A stretch of 64,000 nucleotides of DNA from Heliocidaris tuberculata (GCA_025618425.1 CM046838.1:18226129-18290128); one strand, 5' to 3'; positions 47,498 through 60,131 are shown, counted from the first letter of the stretch. A program made the numbers and translations. The notes: a model not told the origin generated them from the letters alone.

Positions 47498-47864
47498 TTA
47501 AAGCGAAGGTTGAGTTCTGGGAAAGGTTAAAAATAATTTGTGAGCTTTCTCATTCTTTTTATATCATTTTGGAAGATTATCATAGTAGAAATAAAACCTG
47601 AAAAGGATTGCTCTTCAAATGCCCTAACATTCAGAATATTACAAGAAACAGCTGAAATGTTCAGGCCGAACATTTGTGTGTAGTCCCATATACACATTTC
47701 TGTGTGCAGTGCATGCGCTTTTCAACAAGATTTCATCAATGGATAATTCCATAACCTCACAGTATACAACAATTGTTATGTAGACATGATTAACCTTTCC
47801 AAACTGCTTTGGGACAGTTTCTTTCACAATGTAATCTCATGACCAGAACTCAACTTTATCTTAA
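47498..47864. mobile_element. TTAA-flanked MITE, family B copy 2
   Basis: TTAA at 47498-47501 and 47861-47864. GGTTGAGTTCTGGGAAAGG on the left and CCAGAACTCAACTTTATC on the right form the terminal repeats. The interior parallels the 8491 copy (GAAAAGGATTGCTCTTC, GGGACAGTTTCTTTC) but carries about 115 bp more, including GTTCAGGCCGAACATTTGTG. It is the longest of the three family members here and so the best source for the ancestral sequence. Confidence 0.75.
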
Positions 47865-48960
47865 AAACATTTTTTCAAAGTGATTTTGTCCTGGGTTATA
47901 ATGTTATGATGTGGGCATAGACAAAGGGATGAATGTGGACAAATTGGGAGGATCTATTACATTCTTGATGAGAAACGCACTATAGGAAATTAGAAAACTT
48001 TCTAAGAAGAAAAGAAAAAGTTTAATCTCCCCAGTTCCCCACTCAGTGAAAGCTGGAGATAATTGAAACATGTGACATTTGAGGTGAATAATGGAAAATA
48101 TAACTTTTTCAGTTTTCGTTAAGATATCTTTAATCTCACCAAAATTGTTAAATGCATAGGTTTTGTAACTTTCTGCTGGCAATTCCTATTATGGCTATCA
48201 CAAAGTTAATTTTGATGATAATCCCCAAGAAAATTGAAACTGGATGAGGGGGGTCAATAGCCGCATAATTTTAATGAAAGATTTTTGTCTTACCTTGGCA
48301 GTTATGATACGTACGTTCAGGGAAAATTAGGACGCATTCCCACGCACCTTGTTGCCTTTGCTGGGATGATCAGCAGGTAATATGGCAGATAATTGCCGGC
48401 ACTCGATGGAGATGCCTGGCATAATTTGTAACGAGATAGTTGAGAAATTATTTCTGATAAGGTGGAGAGGTAGATGACATTTTGTACCTTGTCTCTGCCT
48501 GTGTAATGAGAAAAGTCACAACTGATTTACCGGAGTGGACGAAGTCATGGTTAATGCACAAGACTGATGGCAGATGATTTATTTCTATGAAGCTATTTCT
48601 ATAAAATTATTTCTATGAAATTATTTGTATGAAAGACTGTATGGGTAGAGGGCGAGGTATGATAGAGACTGCTAATATATGAAGTTATTTTGATGGGAAG
48701 GATATGAACCCAGCTCGGACTTCAGGATATGACAACATTAAATAGAAAGGAAGTATGTAAATGAATATCATATGAGGATATGATGATGACATTAGATTTC
48801 AGTTACCATAGATTGGTTTGCAAAAGGAAGAAAGGTATGAGATGAGATTTGATGAAGCGCTTGGTATTACAATATTTAGTTCTGGGTACAGAATAATTAT
48901 AGAAAAAATAGTACACTAATGAACTTAGGGAAGAAGGAGAGCAAAGAGAAGATCCTTGGT
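47865..48960. other. Non-coding stretch, no gene seen
   Basis: The part near 48240-48560 is repeat-free with balanced composition and could hold regulatory DNA. 48590-48635 has three copies of a TATTTSTATGAA-like word (ATTTCTATGAAGCT, TTTCTATAAAATT, TTTCTATGAAATT). Confidence 0.4.
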
Positions 48961-48964
48961 GAAG

Positions 48965-49042
48965 GGGATGAAGAGAGAAAGAGAGAGAAAAGAAAAAGAG
49001 GAAAAAAAGGAAAGAGAGAGGGAGAGAGAGAGAGAGAGAGAG
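48965..49042. repeat. (GA)n purine tract
   Basis: GA and GAAA units with purines on +, ending in a pure (GA)n of about 24 nt just before the 167-bp duplication. Confidence 0.9.
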
Positions 49043-49051
49043 TTTCATTTT

Positions 49052-49299
49052 ACAATTCAAAAGAAACACATTGCTGCTACCAAAATGATATAGTCGGTAA
49101 AATCAAAACATTTCTTAATTGATTTTAATCAAACTAGCGGAAGCAGCCCGTGGACATCCACGGGCACTAGCTGTGTTTATGGTTAATCACAGTATCTTAT
49201 ATTTGTCACAATAATCAAACAATTCAAAAGAAACACATTGCTTCTACCAAAATGATATAGTCGGTAAAATCAAAACATCTCTTAATTGATTTTAATCAA
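49052..49299 (+). repeat. 167-bp tandem duplication with Helitron-end-like hairpin
   Basis: About 81 bp (49052-49132, beginning ACAATTCAAAAGAAACACAT) recurs at 49219-49299 with two substitutions, giving a period of 167 bp. Between them lies GCCCGTGG-ACAT-CCACGGGC followed by ACTAG (49147-49171). A short GC hairpin just before CTAG is the hallmark of a Helitron 3' end. The duplication may therefore be a tandem rolling-circle product or a Helitron-derived satellite. No Rep/helicase is encoded here. Confidence 0.6.
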
Positions 49300-52200
49300 A
49301 TATTTTTAATATTTCAATACAAATTATTAATATACCGCAAACCAGAATCTGTCTCCTCCTCGCCAATTAAATCATGTAGTTCTTTAATAAGATGGCAGAA
49401 AAATACAGAGGGAATGACGGATGACCATGAACATTAATTACGAGTAGTTGTCTAATCTGAATGGGGTTTGGTAAAGGTTATCTGGAGCCTGTATCGTAGC
49501 TGCCTGATTGAATCAGTACATCCTTTGGATATAGGATAGAGGGATGGGGATGGATCGATGTCTTAATTAAAGTGCCATTTGAGTAAGTAATCAGGGTAAT
49601 TAAAAGATAATGATAAATGCTGTCCATGTGTTTATCCGCTTGGTAGCTGCAGGATTGGAGTTGCTTTGATAGGAAAATAAAATTAAGTCATGGCTAGTTA
49701 GTCATGGTCACAATATATTGGGGCTTAAAGGTATTAGATAGTTTTGGGAAGCCCTCAAAAACTTTTCATGAGATTTCTTTGATTTTACTTAATAAATAGC
49801 AGGGTACTAACATAACTAAGATGCTGTGAAATTTTTTCCTCCTCAAGTGAAATATTTATCGAATTAGAGGTGAAAAGAATAAAAATCCCTGGCCCAAATA
49901 AGAGGGGATGTAAATTCGAACAACGGCCACACGCATTACTCACATGAGGATTGCTGTGTGTTATAGAATACGCTACACATAGTGCGAAGCGCTGGGTTTA
50001 TTGTGTGGGGAACCTTCGGGTAGATGATATGGTCTCAGCGTGAGGCAGTGAAAAGCCGTTACCAAGCGTTTCTTACAGATATTTACACTAAAATTTGTTC
50101 GAAATCGTGAATGGAATGTTAAATAATCTCGTACATGTGTCTTATGATAAAAGGAGAATAGTATGTGACTATGTTAGATAAGTTTCTTGCCAGTATGATT
50201 TTTGCTACCGAGACTGTCTATGAGCTTTAAGGTGATTTTAAGCCCTGGAAAGGGGGAAATTGCCCTTATATGGGCTTTTGATATCCGTGTGCAGTGCATC
50301 TATCAATAACAATTTATAGTTTTGATATCAGGGGTCTAGTGTTTACAAACCTCCATACTTGTGATGTGACCATTTGTTATTGGAAGAATATTGAAAATCA
50401 GAAAAATGTGTGATATCTAAGGGTAAAGAGGAAAATTCACGTAGGGCACAGTGCAACTTCATCTTTCAGCTTCATCTCCTTATAAGCCTGTATTATGAAG
50501 CAATATCTTAGTGTAGTGATGCTCAGCAAAGCTTTCTCTGAAAGTATCTAGTTCGATGATGCAAAAACGATACCCCAATAATTACTTCCATCAATTAGCA
50601 AATGCAAATGAAAAAAGAACTGTTTTATATCTTCCCTGATTGATAAGTTGTAACTGTATATGGGTGCCATGCATACGAGCAAGCCGTGGTCGTAAACTCT
50701 TATGAAGGCTTCATCAATACCCTGGCCACCGAGTTATTTCGGTCGTGTCTGTAGCTTCATTCAGCACTGGGGTTGCGTTGCTCCCGACAAACACGCTTCT
50801 CAAATTTCATTGCTTGATGATGAGACTGATGAGAGTCCTCTCCAGGGAGAAGTGTTAAGAAATGAGCAAGATGAATGTATCTTAGATGTCATATTAAGAG
50901 AAGGTGTCAGATTAGCCAGGCTTTCTTAATTACATCACCTGCTTATGTTTAGGTGAACTTGAACCATAAATTATTCAGGTTCATCAATCTAGGAAGCTTA
51001 ATTTTTCTTATATAAATTCCAATTCCGTATCATCTTGGGAATTCTGAATATTTGGGTTTGAATTATGCTCGTGTATTACATTTTATTCTGAATTCTGAAG
51101 GATCATTTTAGTGATGTCAACTTTCTTTGAAATAATGTTGTTTCCTTGACAAAAAAAATGTATAAAATAGTAAAAGGTAATTAAAAACAGCAAAATGATC
51201 ATATAATGTGATAAATTTATCACATTTATGACTTTACTATTCCTTACCTTTTTTACATTTCAAATTACAGAACCCATGAAAACACAATGAATATTTTTTG
51301 ATGAACCTTGGTAGAACTCGAACCACAGTAAAGATATATGTTAATAAATGGCATTAAACTGGCAAAACTTGAACAGCGCCACCTTACAATAACCGCCAAA
51401 TTGAGATTATAATTTGAAAATTAATTGCATTTTATTTTGAATTTCGACAGACAGCTGTTTGGAAAATAGGCACATTTTATATTTCAAACTATTATTTTTG
51501 ATGTTGCACATGTGGAAAATGGCCTACAGATACATTCTAAGCTTCTACAAACTAGAATGGGGCATGATGGGAAAATTAGAGGCACAGACACTTATTAAAT
51601 CCTGTCGAAAGATGGCGCCATTAGGAGCTTCAATTTACTGTCACTTTAATAAATAAAATATTCATTGGTGAAGATAGGGGATAAGTGATAAGAGATGAAA
51701 GTAATTTTGATTATGGAAAAGAAAAAAAGGAAATCAATAAGAAGAGAACACAATTAGTTAGCATAGAAATGAAAAGGGAAAATTATGGAACTCTGATTTT
51801 GGCTTGATGGAAGGAGTAAGAATAATTGAATGGCAGAGAAAGAAAGTGTGAAACTGCTTCCAATGAGATAGCAAGAAACCCATCTTGCCTAATGAATCAT
51901 ATGGAAGAGATGATAATTCAAACCTGCATCACCCACAAATTAAAATGCAAATGAGTGCTTCAATCCTGGCTTAATAACTCACAGATATTAAACCCCAAAG
52001 AAGGAGGCTTCTGAAATAATCATCTCCAAGGAGGAAAGATGGCACTTTTTCCCAGGAGTGTAGGGATTACGTGACAAGAATATTCATGGGCGGCGGAAAG
52101 AAGTAACAGAAGTATGCATAATGGAGAGTACTGTTTAGGCATGGACCGGCAACAGGCAATCTTAGTGAGATGTCCAGCGTGTTTCTGTATCTGTTTTGCT
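49300..52200. other. Non-coding stretch; one unrecognised frame
   Basis: No supported gene. A 75-codon + frame at 50702-50929 has mixed, protein-like composition (for example DDETDESPLQGEVLRNEQ) but no splice borders or domain that I recognise, so it is noted only. Confidence 0.4.
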
Positions 52201-52222
52201 TTATTTCTTACTCTGTCCCTGT

Positions 52223-52285
52223 CCCCCCCCCCCCCCCCCCCCTTTCTCTCTCTCTGTCTCTTTATCTCTTTATTCTCTCTCACTG
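52223..52285. repeat. 20-nt C run plus (CT)n
   Basis: A pure C run at 52223-52242 followed by CTCTCT tracts, pyrimidines on +. Simple repeat. Confidence 0.95.
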
Positions 52286-52640
52286 GTCTTTGTCTCATCC
52301 ATGAAGGTGAGTTGGAATGTTTACCATTCTCCCAGAGTTCCAGTACAGATTGGCTGCCCCAAGAAATGTCTCGATTTAGTAAAGGACCGGCTTAAATATC
52401 TCTCTAACAATTTGCAAGGTACCCGTATGCTATTTTCCCTCCATAATACACTATTTCTTCCAGGTGATTGATCAGTTTTTAGATGACATCAATCTCCAGG
52501 GTACTCCATGCACAATGTTTTCCAGAAGTGATGAGTTTTATTCTTAATGATGGTACAGCAAAAACAGAAAATTCATTTTTTTGAAAAAGCTTAACTAAAG
52601 CTACTTTACCATGATGCCAGAATACCCTCCCCCTTTTTCA

Positions 52641-52698
52641 GGAGAGAGAGAGAGAGAGAGAGAGAGAGGTAGAAGGGTGGGGGGGGGGGGGGGGGGGG
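52641..52698. repeat. (GA)n plus 20-nt G run
   Basis: A (GA)n of about 28 nt, then AGAAGGGT and a pure G run at 52679-52698. This is the same architecture as the block at 18739 and the purine-strand mirror of the one at 52223. Confidence 0.95.
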
Positions 52699-53190
52699 AA
52701 TGGACTGGATACTTTTAGGATCCTCCTCGTAACATGGTATACAAGAATAAGAAACAAGTTAGCATGAACTGAAAAAGCAAATTCTGCTTTGGTAATAAAA
52801 ACTTATTTATGAGAAAAGTTCTTTGAAAGTTCAAGAGGATGATGGGTACTCCAGTGATACTCATCCAATCTCTAAGCCTGAAAATCGTAAGATCTCCATG
52901 GATGAGAGCGGATGAGAGCAGGATATGGATGGATCCTTCCTCTCTTTTACATTTTTAAGGCATTGTGGTAAACCTCTACTCTTTGCATCATGGGTATTAC
53001 AGGGTTCTGCTTATATAGAAACTAATAGTTATGGTTAAAGGTAGCATTCTGTTAAGGCCCTTGAAAATGAATATTATTTTGTTATGTCATGATTCTGAAT
53101 CAGGATGATATATTGGAAGATTTTAAAGAAGGAGAACCCAAAACGAACATTTTACCTGAGAGTCCCAGGCTTCGAAATATAAATTGCATT

Positions 53191-53265
53191 TAATAATAAT
53201 AATAATAATAATACAATACATTTATTAGGCGCTTAATACGGATGTTTCTAAGCGCATGGTTTACC
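53191..53265 (-). mobile_element. SINE-like tail on the minus strand
   Basis: (AAT)n at about 53191-53212, then ATACATTTATTAGGCGCTT and TTCTAAGCGCATGG. On the minus strand this reads as paired GCGCTT words followed by a (TTA)n tail, matching the general plan of SINE 3' ends in marine invertebrates. No promoter boxes are visible. Confidence 0.45.
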
Positions 53266-53924
53266 GGAAAATTAAGATTTGATGACAGAATTTAGGAAAG
53301 TTGAAAAGAAAGTAGATCATATGAAAATTTCACAGCACTTTTGAACTTGATTTCTCTCCTGTAAATGTTTCGTAGCTTCATGTCAACAACTTCTTGGAAA
53401 GTGTTGAAACATAAAAGATTGAGAAAACAAAATAACATGGAAGATGATTCGGAAAGGGGAATGAATGTCCTGAAGTGGCATTAAATCATACTTGATATAT
53501 TTATTCTTGCAATGAATAATGTTCGCTGTGAAGCATGGATTATGGGGGCAGAGGTTGAAGTGAAATATGATTTAGAGCGATACATCTTTCTCATGAAATT
53601 GATGTCTTTCTCTTGCCCCTCCTTGATAAACACGATTGATCGGCTGTGTTTCTTATCCATCATCCCATTTTCCTCTCACGTCACTGTGAGACGGAGAAGA
53701 TACTCAAGAGTGATCCAGTCGCTCAGGTTACTCAGATAATACCGCGTTTATTTTTACTTCTTCGTATGAATTTGAAGAAAAAAAAATGAGCACCGATAGA
53801 GACAAATTGTAGAATCTTTAGACGATTCTCGGATTTGTGAGTGATGATTATATTTTATCTTACACTTGTCTGAAATTTAAGAGCGGAATGGAAGCCTAAA
53901 AGATGCACATTGACAATATGAACT
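53266..53924. other. Non-coding stretch, no gene seen
   Basis: AT-rich, apparently unique DNA. A 75-codon frame at 53512-53739 is unrecognised. Confidence 0.45.
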
Positions 53925-53958
53925 AAGAGAGAGAGAGAGAGTGTGTATGTGTGTGTGT

Positions 53959-53995
<37 letters not shown>

Positions 53996-54252
53996 CGACA
54001 GAGAGACAGCGAGCGAGAGACAGCTAGACAGCTAGAGAGAACAAGAGATAAAATCATAAGGTGTGTGAAATGGAGAAAAATCAGGAAAAATTAAAAAATC
54101 CATATTTATCTTTTCCACTATCCCTTCACTCTCTTCCCTATTCTTTCTTCCCCTTCCTTCCCCCTTTCTCTCTTTCTTCTGCTTTCCCCTCTCCCCATCT
54201 CTCTCTCTCTCTCTCTCTCTCTCCCTCTTGCCCAGTTTTCTCTCCCACTTTC
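53925..54252. repeat. (GA)n / (GT)n block facing a (CT)n block
   Basis: A purine tract at 53926-54044 (interrupted by GTGTGTGTGTG) is followed about 65 bp later by a pyrimidine tract (54105-54250) including CTCTCT runs. The two can pair as inverted repeats, so the locus may form a large hairpin or be unstable. Confidence 0.85.
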
Positions 54253-55070
54253 TCTCTAATCCTATCTTCAATTTTTGGCTTTGCCACATCTCAATGTCAT
54301 CAAGGGCTCATTAAGGATGACCCTTTTTTTCCTCCTCACTGGTGATCTTGAAGTGCTCCCTCGAGGGTTTCCGACGAGTCATTAGTTCGGTGAGATGCAT
54401 CATTAGGCAAGATGGGGCTTGATTCTCCTGGTCGCATCTAATACTGCCCAATGTCAGTCCCATATTTCCCATACACATCACTCAGTCATGGAATATTTCT
54501 CATGCTGTCTTAATTAATATGAGTCGTCTACCTCCCAGCATGTTGGCTGAAGCATTGATTGTACAAATACATACCTGGTATGTCCAATGTCAATCAGCCA
54601 TGCATGCTATGTGACAGTTGGCATTGAAACACACTTGTTACCCCAAGTGCAGAATGTAACTGACTTCAATTTACGTGGCTGTGTATGCCAGAGATGGGGT
54701 TGAAGGTATCAGTCATTATGATTAAAAGCTGTATTCCTTCATTATGCATGCATCTTTTCAAAATTAATGTCAATTAGCTCAATTTTAGGTTTGAAGCAGA
54801 ATTAGCACTTAGCAGGGGTCTATTTGTTTCATGTACAAACAATAAGAGGTAAAAATCAAAGCAAATATTTCACCTTTTCTTTGTCATATATTTGAAATAC
54901 ATCATCATCCCTTACCCAAGTGGTATCACTGATATATGCAAGCATGATATTCTTTATCCTGAATTTGTACAGTAAGTTGACTGTTGATGATGCCTATGAG
55001 GCATTTGTTGGTCAGTCCCATACAGTTCCAAACCAAGCATGGGTGCCTTTGGGGCTACATGTATTTATAT
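54253..55070. other. Non-coding stretch, no gene seen
   Basis: Repeat-poor. 54360-54800 has balanced composition with homeodomain-type words (TTAATTAATATG, CATTATGATTAAAAG) and could be regulatory. Untested. Confidence 0.35.
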
Positions 55071-55213
55071 AATATTGAATGGCCTTGAGTGGGATACAAG
55101 GATATATCGCACGAGCTATGAGCATATTTCACGAGTCGGCACGACGAGTGAAATATTTTCAAAGCGAGTACGATATATCCTTGTGTCCCACGAAAGAAAA
55201 GCCATTCAATATT
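55071..55213. mobile_element. 143-bp palindromic element
   Basis: The ends AATATTGAATGGC and GCCATTCAATATT are perfect complements. Inside them, ACAAGGATATATCG on the left faces CGATATATCCTTGT on the right, and TATTTCAC faces GTGAAATA near the centre (CACGAGTCGGCACGACGAG). Almost the entire unit folds on itself. A 154-codon frame starting here is incidental. Probably a MITE of unknown superfamily. Confidence 0.75.
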
Positions 55214-55419
55214 ATTATTATTAATTGTATGATACCTAGTTCATCAATTTTCACCATTACATGTCTTTTATGTTTTTGTACTGACTTTGACATAAAACAC
55301 AGGCAGATTTTTTTTTTTGTTCTTACCCAAGTATCTTGCAAGAGCTGCGCGCATACATCCATTGTCTTAACCTTTGCGTATTTAAGCGCGTATTCACTTT
55401 TTTACGCATCACGCGCACC

Positions 55420-55545
55420 ACAAACCATGAGATATGGAGATATATTGCATGGTCATCCGGGTACTTTTACACAAACCATGAGATATTGTTTTAAAATTGC
55501 ACGGTCATCCGGGAACTTCTGCGCAAACCATGAGATACGCTAATT
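55420..55545 (+). repeat. 52-bp tandem repeat, about 2.4 copies
   Basis: CAAACCATGAGATA occurs at 55420, 55472 and 55524, and GGTCATCCGGGNACTT at two intervening positions, an exact 52-bp period. It lies just downstream of the palindromic element and may be part of the same composite repeat. Confidence 0.8.
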
Positions 55546-58500
55546 TTTCTGGTCGCCTGAAAACCCTTCATACAAATAATAATGTAAAGTATTCGTCTGG
55601 ATGCAGGAGTGGACTTTCTTGGAGCTCTACCTGAACAGTTCCTGAGCCAAGAACTTGAGAACTGTAAACTGCTCTAAGGATTCCAAACCATGTATTCGGC
55701 ACGAAGAAAAACACAGTGATCACCTACAGGCATCCCAGTGTCAGAAAGGTTCAAGTCAGTAACCTCATAGAAAAATAGATATTCCACATCATATTCATGT
55801 CACCGAGCATGTTTGGTATTTTATTCACACCCCTATCCAATCAAAGAGGGAATGTGTGTTAGGTCAGGCTTTGATAGACTAAGATCGATCAATTAGTAGG
55901 TGATGACAAGATATATTTTCCGAGGAGTTCCAACGATGGTTGGATAGCTAGGTTTTAAGAGTCCAGAATTAGAAATCATGAACAACTATACTGTCACGTT
56001 GTCCTTGAACATCTTTAACACCCGAACATTTTCTGCAAAGGAAATTACGATAGAATTTATTTGATTTATCAAAGAAAGCAAACAATTTGATTATTTTGGA
56101 CAATTTTTGATCAAATACATATATTGGAAAGTCTAAGGTATTCAATAATTTGGTGTCCAATAATGTGCCAAGAATAAAGAAAAAATCAAGAAAAAATCAA
56201 CGTAGCAAGTGTTGTTGTTCATTTTGTTTGGTATGGTCAAAGCTTTTGTATATGCAAACTGGACTTGATAGAATCATGGGGATACTAAAAATTGTGATGA
56301 GGTCAGTAAGGTTTGGGATATCATACCTTGGAGTCTTGGACTTGGTTATAAAAATCACATGAAACTTTCAGCAGATGTCATCCTGTTTTCAGTATAGAAC
56401 CATAAAATAGGGTATTGTCTCGGAGGACACTGACAAGATTACATTGCCCTAGATCGTCAAATTTCATGTCCTCAAGTACATTATGATGGGTGAAAATGAG
56501 AATGTTTTCATCAGTTTCTGTGACATCCATTGTCCTCCTTTTGTCTGTGCTGAGGTGTACAGGATATAAAATTTAGCCATGTAGAGATTTTCAAATGAAA
56601 AATGAACTGATCTCTATATGCATACACCATCAGCCCTTCTATTAGTTGCCGTGTAAGGGGGCGGGTCTGTAATACTGCCTGAGCATGTCGCAAGCCTGGG
56701 GCAACATGGAACGAGCTTGTCCTATGTTTCCAAACACTAGAAGACTTGGGGGCTAAAGTTTCCACCTCATTTGAGGTAAACTTTCGTTGATATGATCAAG
56801 ATTCCTTTCTTTGACCTGTTTATTTCATTGGACTGAGGTATAAGGTGACCCAGGCCCAAGGGTAATGTTAAAATGAAAGATGGGAGCTAAGAGACCGATT
56901 TATATTTGGATTCAAGCTCATTACTGGGTGTTTGCCAAATACTTTTCATTTAAAGGTGCTAGTTTTTTTATTGTCAGAAAATAGTTAGGAATAGTCTCAA
57001 TAGCTACTTCAAAATATAAAATGCTTGCAAATACTTGGATGCATTATCATGATGCAAGATATTCATTATTTTTTAGAAAAAAATCATACAAAGTATATTA
57101 AATGAAATGTTGCATTATTGTAATATTTTTATTCAAGGTTATTGTTCATTTAATTCACATTTCATTAATTTTGTTAAAAGAAGAAATGACTCACCTTTAA
57201 TGCACCAAATAAAGTGCAAATTATATTACAGGAAGGTAAACAATTAACGGCAAAATGGAACTTAATTGTGGGCATGCAGTGCTAGAATACATTCTCTTTT
57301 AAACAATGTTAAATGTCTCATTTATTATTCATATCCACGTACATACCTTGATGGATTCCTGTAGGTCAATTTATGTGAGATATATTCAATTAAGAATTTC
57401 TCTCTGTCTCTGTACTCTGCATGCAATGAATTATGGCACAAAAGCAAACATTAGCCTCTTTGCCTTAGTAGTAGGATGAGTATACCATCAATATCTCGCT
57501 ACTCATCGCATAGCAAGCATGTGAAGAAAAGTGCCATGGACTGACTTACAGAGTTATACTGGTGAAAAAAAAAAAAATTGCATGGACAAAAGAGTGTTAT
57601 AGCTTTGGAAAGGTCCACAAGAGCTTTGGAGAAAAAACAAACAAAAAACAAATGAACAAACAAACAAACAACATTGAAATATGTAAAGATGTCTTGGAAT
57701 CCAATTTTCTTTCTCCCCCAAAAGCTCCTGTAGACAAGTTTTTTCTTTAATACTGGTTAGTATAAACACTAATTTAAAATACATGCTAATATACTATCCA
57801 TGAAAATAAGGGTAGTGATGTCATGCTTGTGAGTTGATTGAGACAAAGTAGTTGTTATAATCCACTACAAACTAGTTGTAATGAATCATTTTTTCCCCAT
57901 TTAGATTTATAGGAAACCAATTGATTTGTATTGTACATGCCGTGTACATGAATTAAGGTTTTAATTCCCCATTAAATGAATTCATATCAGAGAGGATGAC
58001 CTTTGGGGAGGGTGGATAGCTTAATGTAGCATACTCATTTTATTGCTACATGTACGTGGAGCTTGTCCACACAAATATTAGAGAGAACAATTGAATGAAT
58101 AATTACGTGGATGCTATTAACACAGTTTCTCGGAGTAGTGTTAATCTCATGCTGTAAATGACAGCAAACTCATTAGAATGTAACATTTTGAGGGAATTAA
58201 AAAGTTTAAATTTGAAAAAAGGTTAGATATCAGAAAGGATTTATTTAGAAATGTTACTAGTGAGAAAAAATATGTTGCTATTTGTGCATGACACTGAGAA
58301 AATGAAATGCTATTTGCTATTACTGGTCACAGCTAATGTACATGTCTAGAATGTGTAAATGTAACTGCAAATCAGACACCTTTTAAAAAAAATCACTATA
58401 TTTGTTACAATTCATTGTTGTGAATGCAAAATGTCAAAGATGAATTGATACTTGCTGAAAATAATTAATTGTGATGAAACTTTATGAAACTGCCTGTTGT

Positions 58501-59751
58501 GAGAATAATCCACTATTAATTGATGTGAGACAGCCTGTGTACGCAATATAGAATTATTGTTTAATGAAAATTCAGTCACCAGGCATGCAAGCATTGCCAG
58601 TACAATTTAGCGACTGAAACTCGTGTAATTATTCAATATTGGAAGCCTTGCAGTGATATTAATAATCCAAAATTGCTCAAAATTTAATCAGATGAGTGAT
58701 TAGGTGATAAAATGAACCTCAAGGTCACACTTTGCCAGGCCTGTTCCAACAGATAGCGATTACAGTTTTGAAACGTTCAGAATGGTGCTTTTATTATGCC
58801 TCCTGATGCTTTCAGAAATATTTAATGTTTATGAATTTATCATGGATTTTTTTCTTCTTCATAATTGTTCACACTCGAGACGATATGACGTACTTGCACA
58901 GTCCATTAACAATGAATATAGAGGCAAAATAAGATAAATAGCAGAGGATAATGTACCTGCTATTTTAGTAGTAATTATATGATACAGGCAAATTTTAAAT
59001 GAATCTGCATACTTAATAGCAAAAGGGATAATAGTGTTTGATGGGTGTACATTGTATTTTGAAGAAGTATAGAGAGGAATTTAGTCCGCATCACGGATGA
59101 GACTTTCTTGTACAAGACTATCTGTTCATGAATCTAAGAATGTGCGGTAAATATTCTGCATGTACATATATTATAAGTAAATATATATTACTCTCCACAC
59201 ATGTATGTGACCTGCATTAGTTTGTATGTAATCTGATGAATTTTATGGATGATTACCATACACAATCGATCATGTATCAGTTTGTACCTGCCTGAGATAT
59301 TAGGTTTCATTACACTGCTCTAGGCGTTAAGGTTTCCGCTTTCAGGAACTCAATGCTGTATTTACTTTGGAATAAAGTCAAAGCCGATGCTGATGGAATA
59401 ATCAAGTTTGTTTGCCTAAGTGGGTAAGAAAGATGAGCTGTTTTGAAAGTTGATACTCATGAGCTAAGTTTGGATTAGAATTGCATGAATGTTTTGTGTT
59501 CGGATATCATGAATGATCATTTGCCATCAAGTAAAGAAAAAATATCATGCTACATTGAAAAAAAAAAGCAAAAGTTCATCCATTTCTAACCACTTTGATT
59601 GGATGCAGTACTTCCCGAAAAATAATAAGCTACAAATGTTTTTTTTCTTTATGATTATTGTGCTCTGATCACTAATCTGTTTCCCCGAGAAAAATATGTT
59701 GTAAATGCCAAATTGCCTTTCCCACTAATGAGCTGATTTGAGGCAGCAAAA
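55546..59751. other. Long non-coding stretch, no gene seen
   Basis: About 4 kb without recognisable genes. It contains a short A run (about 57567-57578), an AAAC/AAAT-rich patch (57634-57670) and AT-rich, apparently unique DNA. 57990-59330 has several TAAT/ATTA-core clusters of the kind seen in regulatory DNA; this is not specific. Confidence 0.45.
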
Positions 59752-59832
59752 ATGTTTGCTGAAAGCCAGAATGGCATTGAAGTGTACACTTATCATGGAG
59801 TTACACCCTTCTGGCTCTTGGCAGATGATATT
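59752..59832 (+). repeat. 85-bp palindrome family, copy 7
   Basis: GCTGAAAGCCAGAATGGCAT on the left and GAGTTACACCCTTCTGGC with TCTTGGCAGATGATAT on the right. The loop (AGTGTACACTTATCAT) is the most diverged of the family. The ends keep the CAGATGATAT terminus. Confidence 0.75.
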
Positions 59833-60090
59833 TCCTATACTGTATGACTGTAAATCTGTATGATGAGTACTGTGTGTTGTGGCATTGTCTGTGTTGTGCT
59901 GTACGTCTATTGAAGTCTAGCAGAAAGGTTGTGCTCGAGCTGTAATATGAGCAGCTTTGCATCGATAAGACGGGGAGAATGGTCCTTTATTCATTCTAAT
60001 CTTAGCCAAGAAGCCTTGATGATGTAGACAGTCGATAGTGAATGGGAGAGATGGGAGAATGGAATGGCCATGATGGACTTATGCATGGAA

Positions 60091-60091
<1 letters not shown>

Positions 60092-60131
<40 letters not shown>

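Noticed and set aside
50702..50929. 75-codon frame with acidic, protein-like stretch
   Set aside because: No recognised domain, no splice sites at sensible positions, and length within chance expectation for a 64-kb window.
55079..55543. 154-codon + frame
   Set aside because: Runs through a palindromic element and a 52-bp tandem repeat. No protein-like motif.
55605..55680. Possible terminal exon after GATGCAG
   Set aside because: The frame is only about 29 codons, the upstream pyrimidine tract is weak, and nothing links it to another exon.
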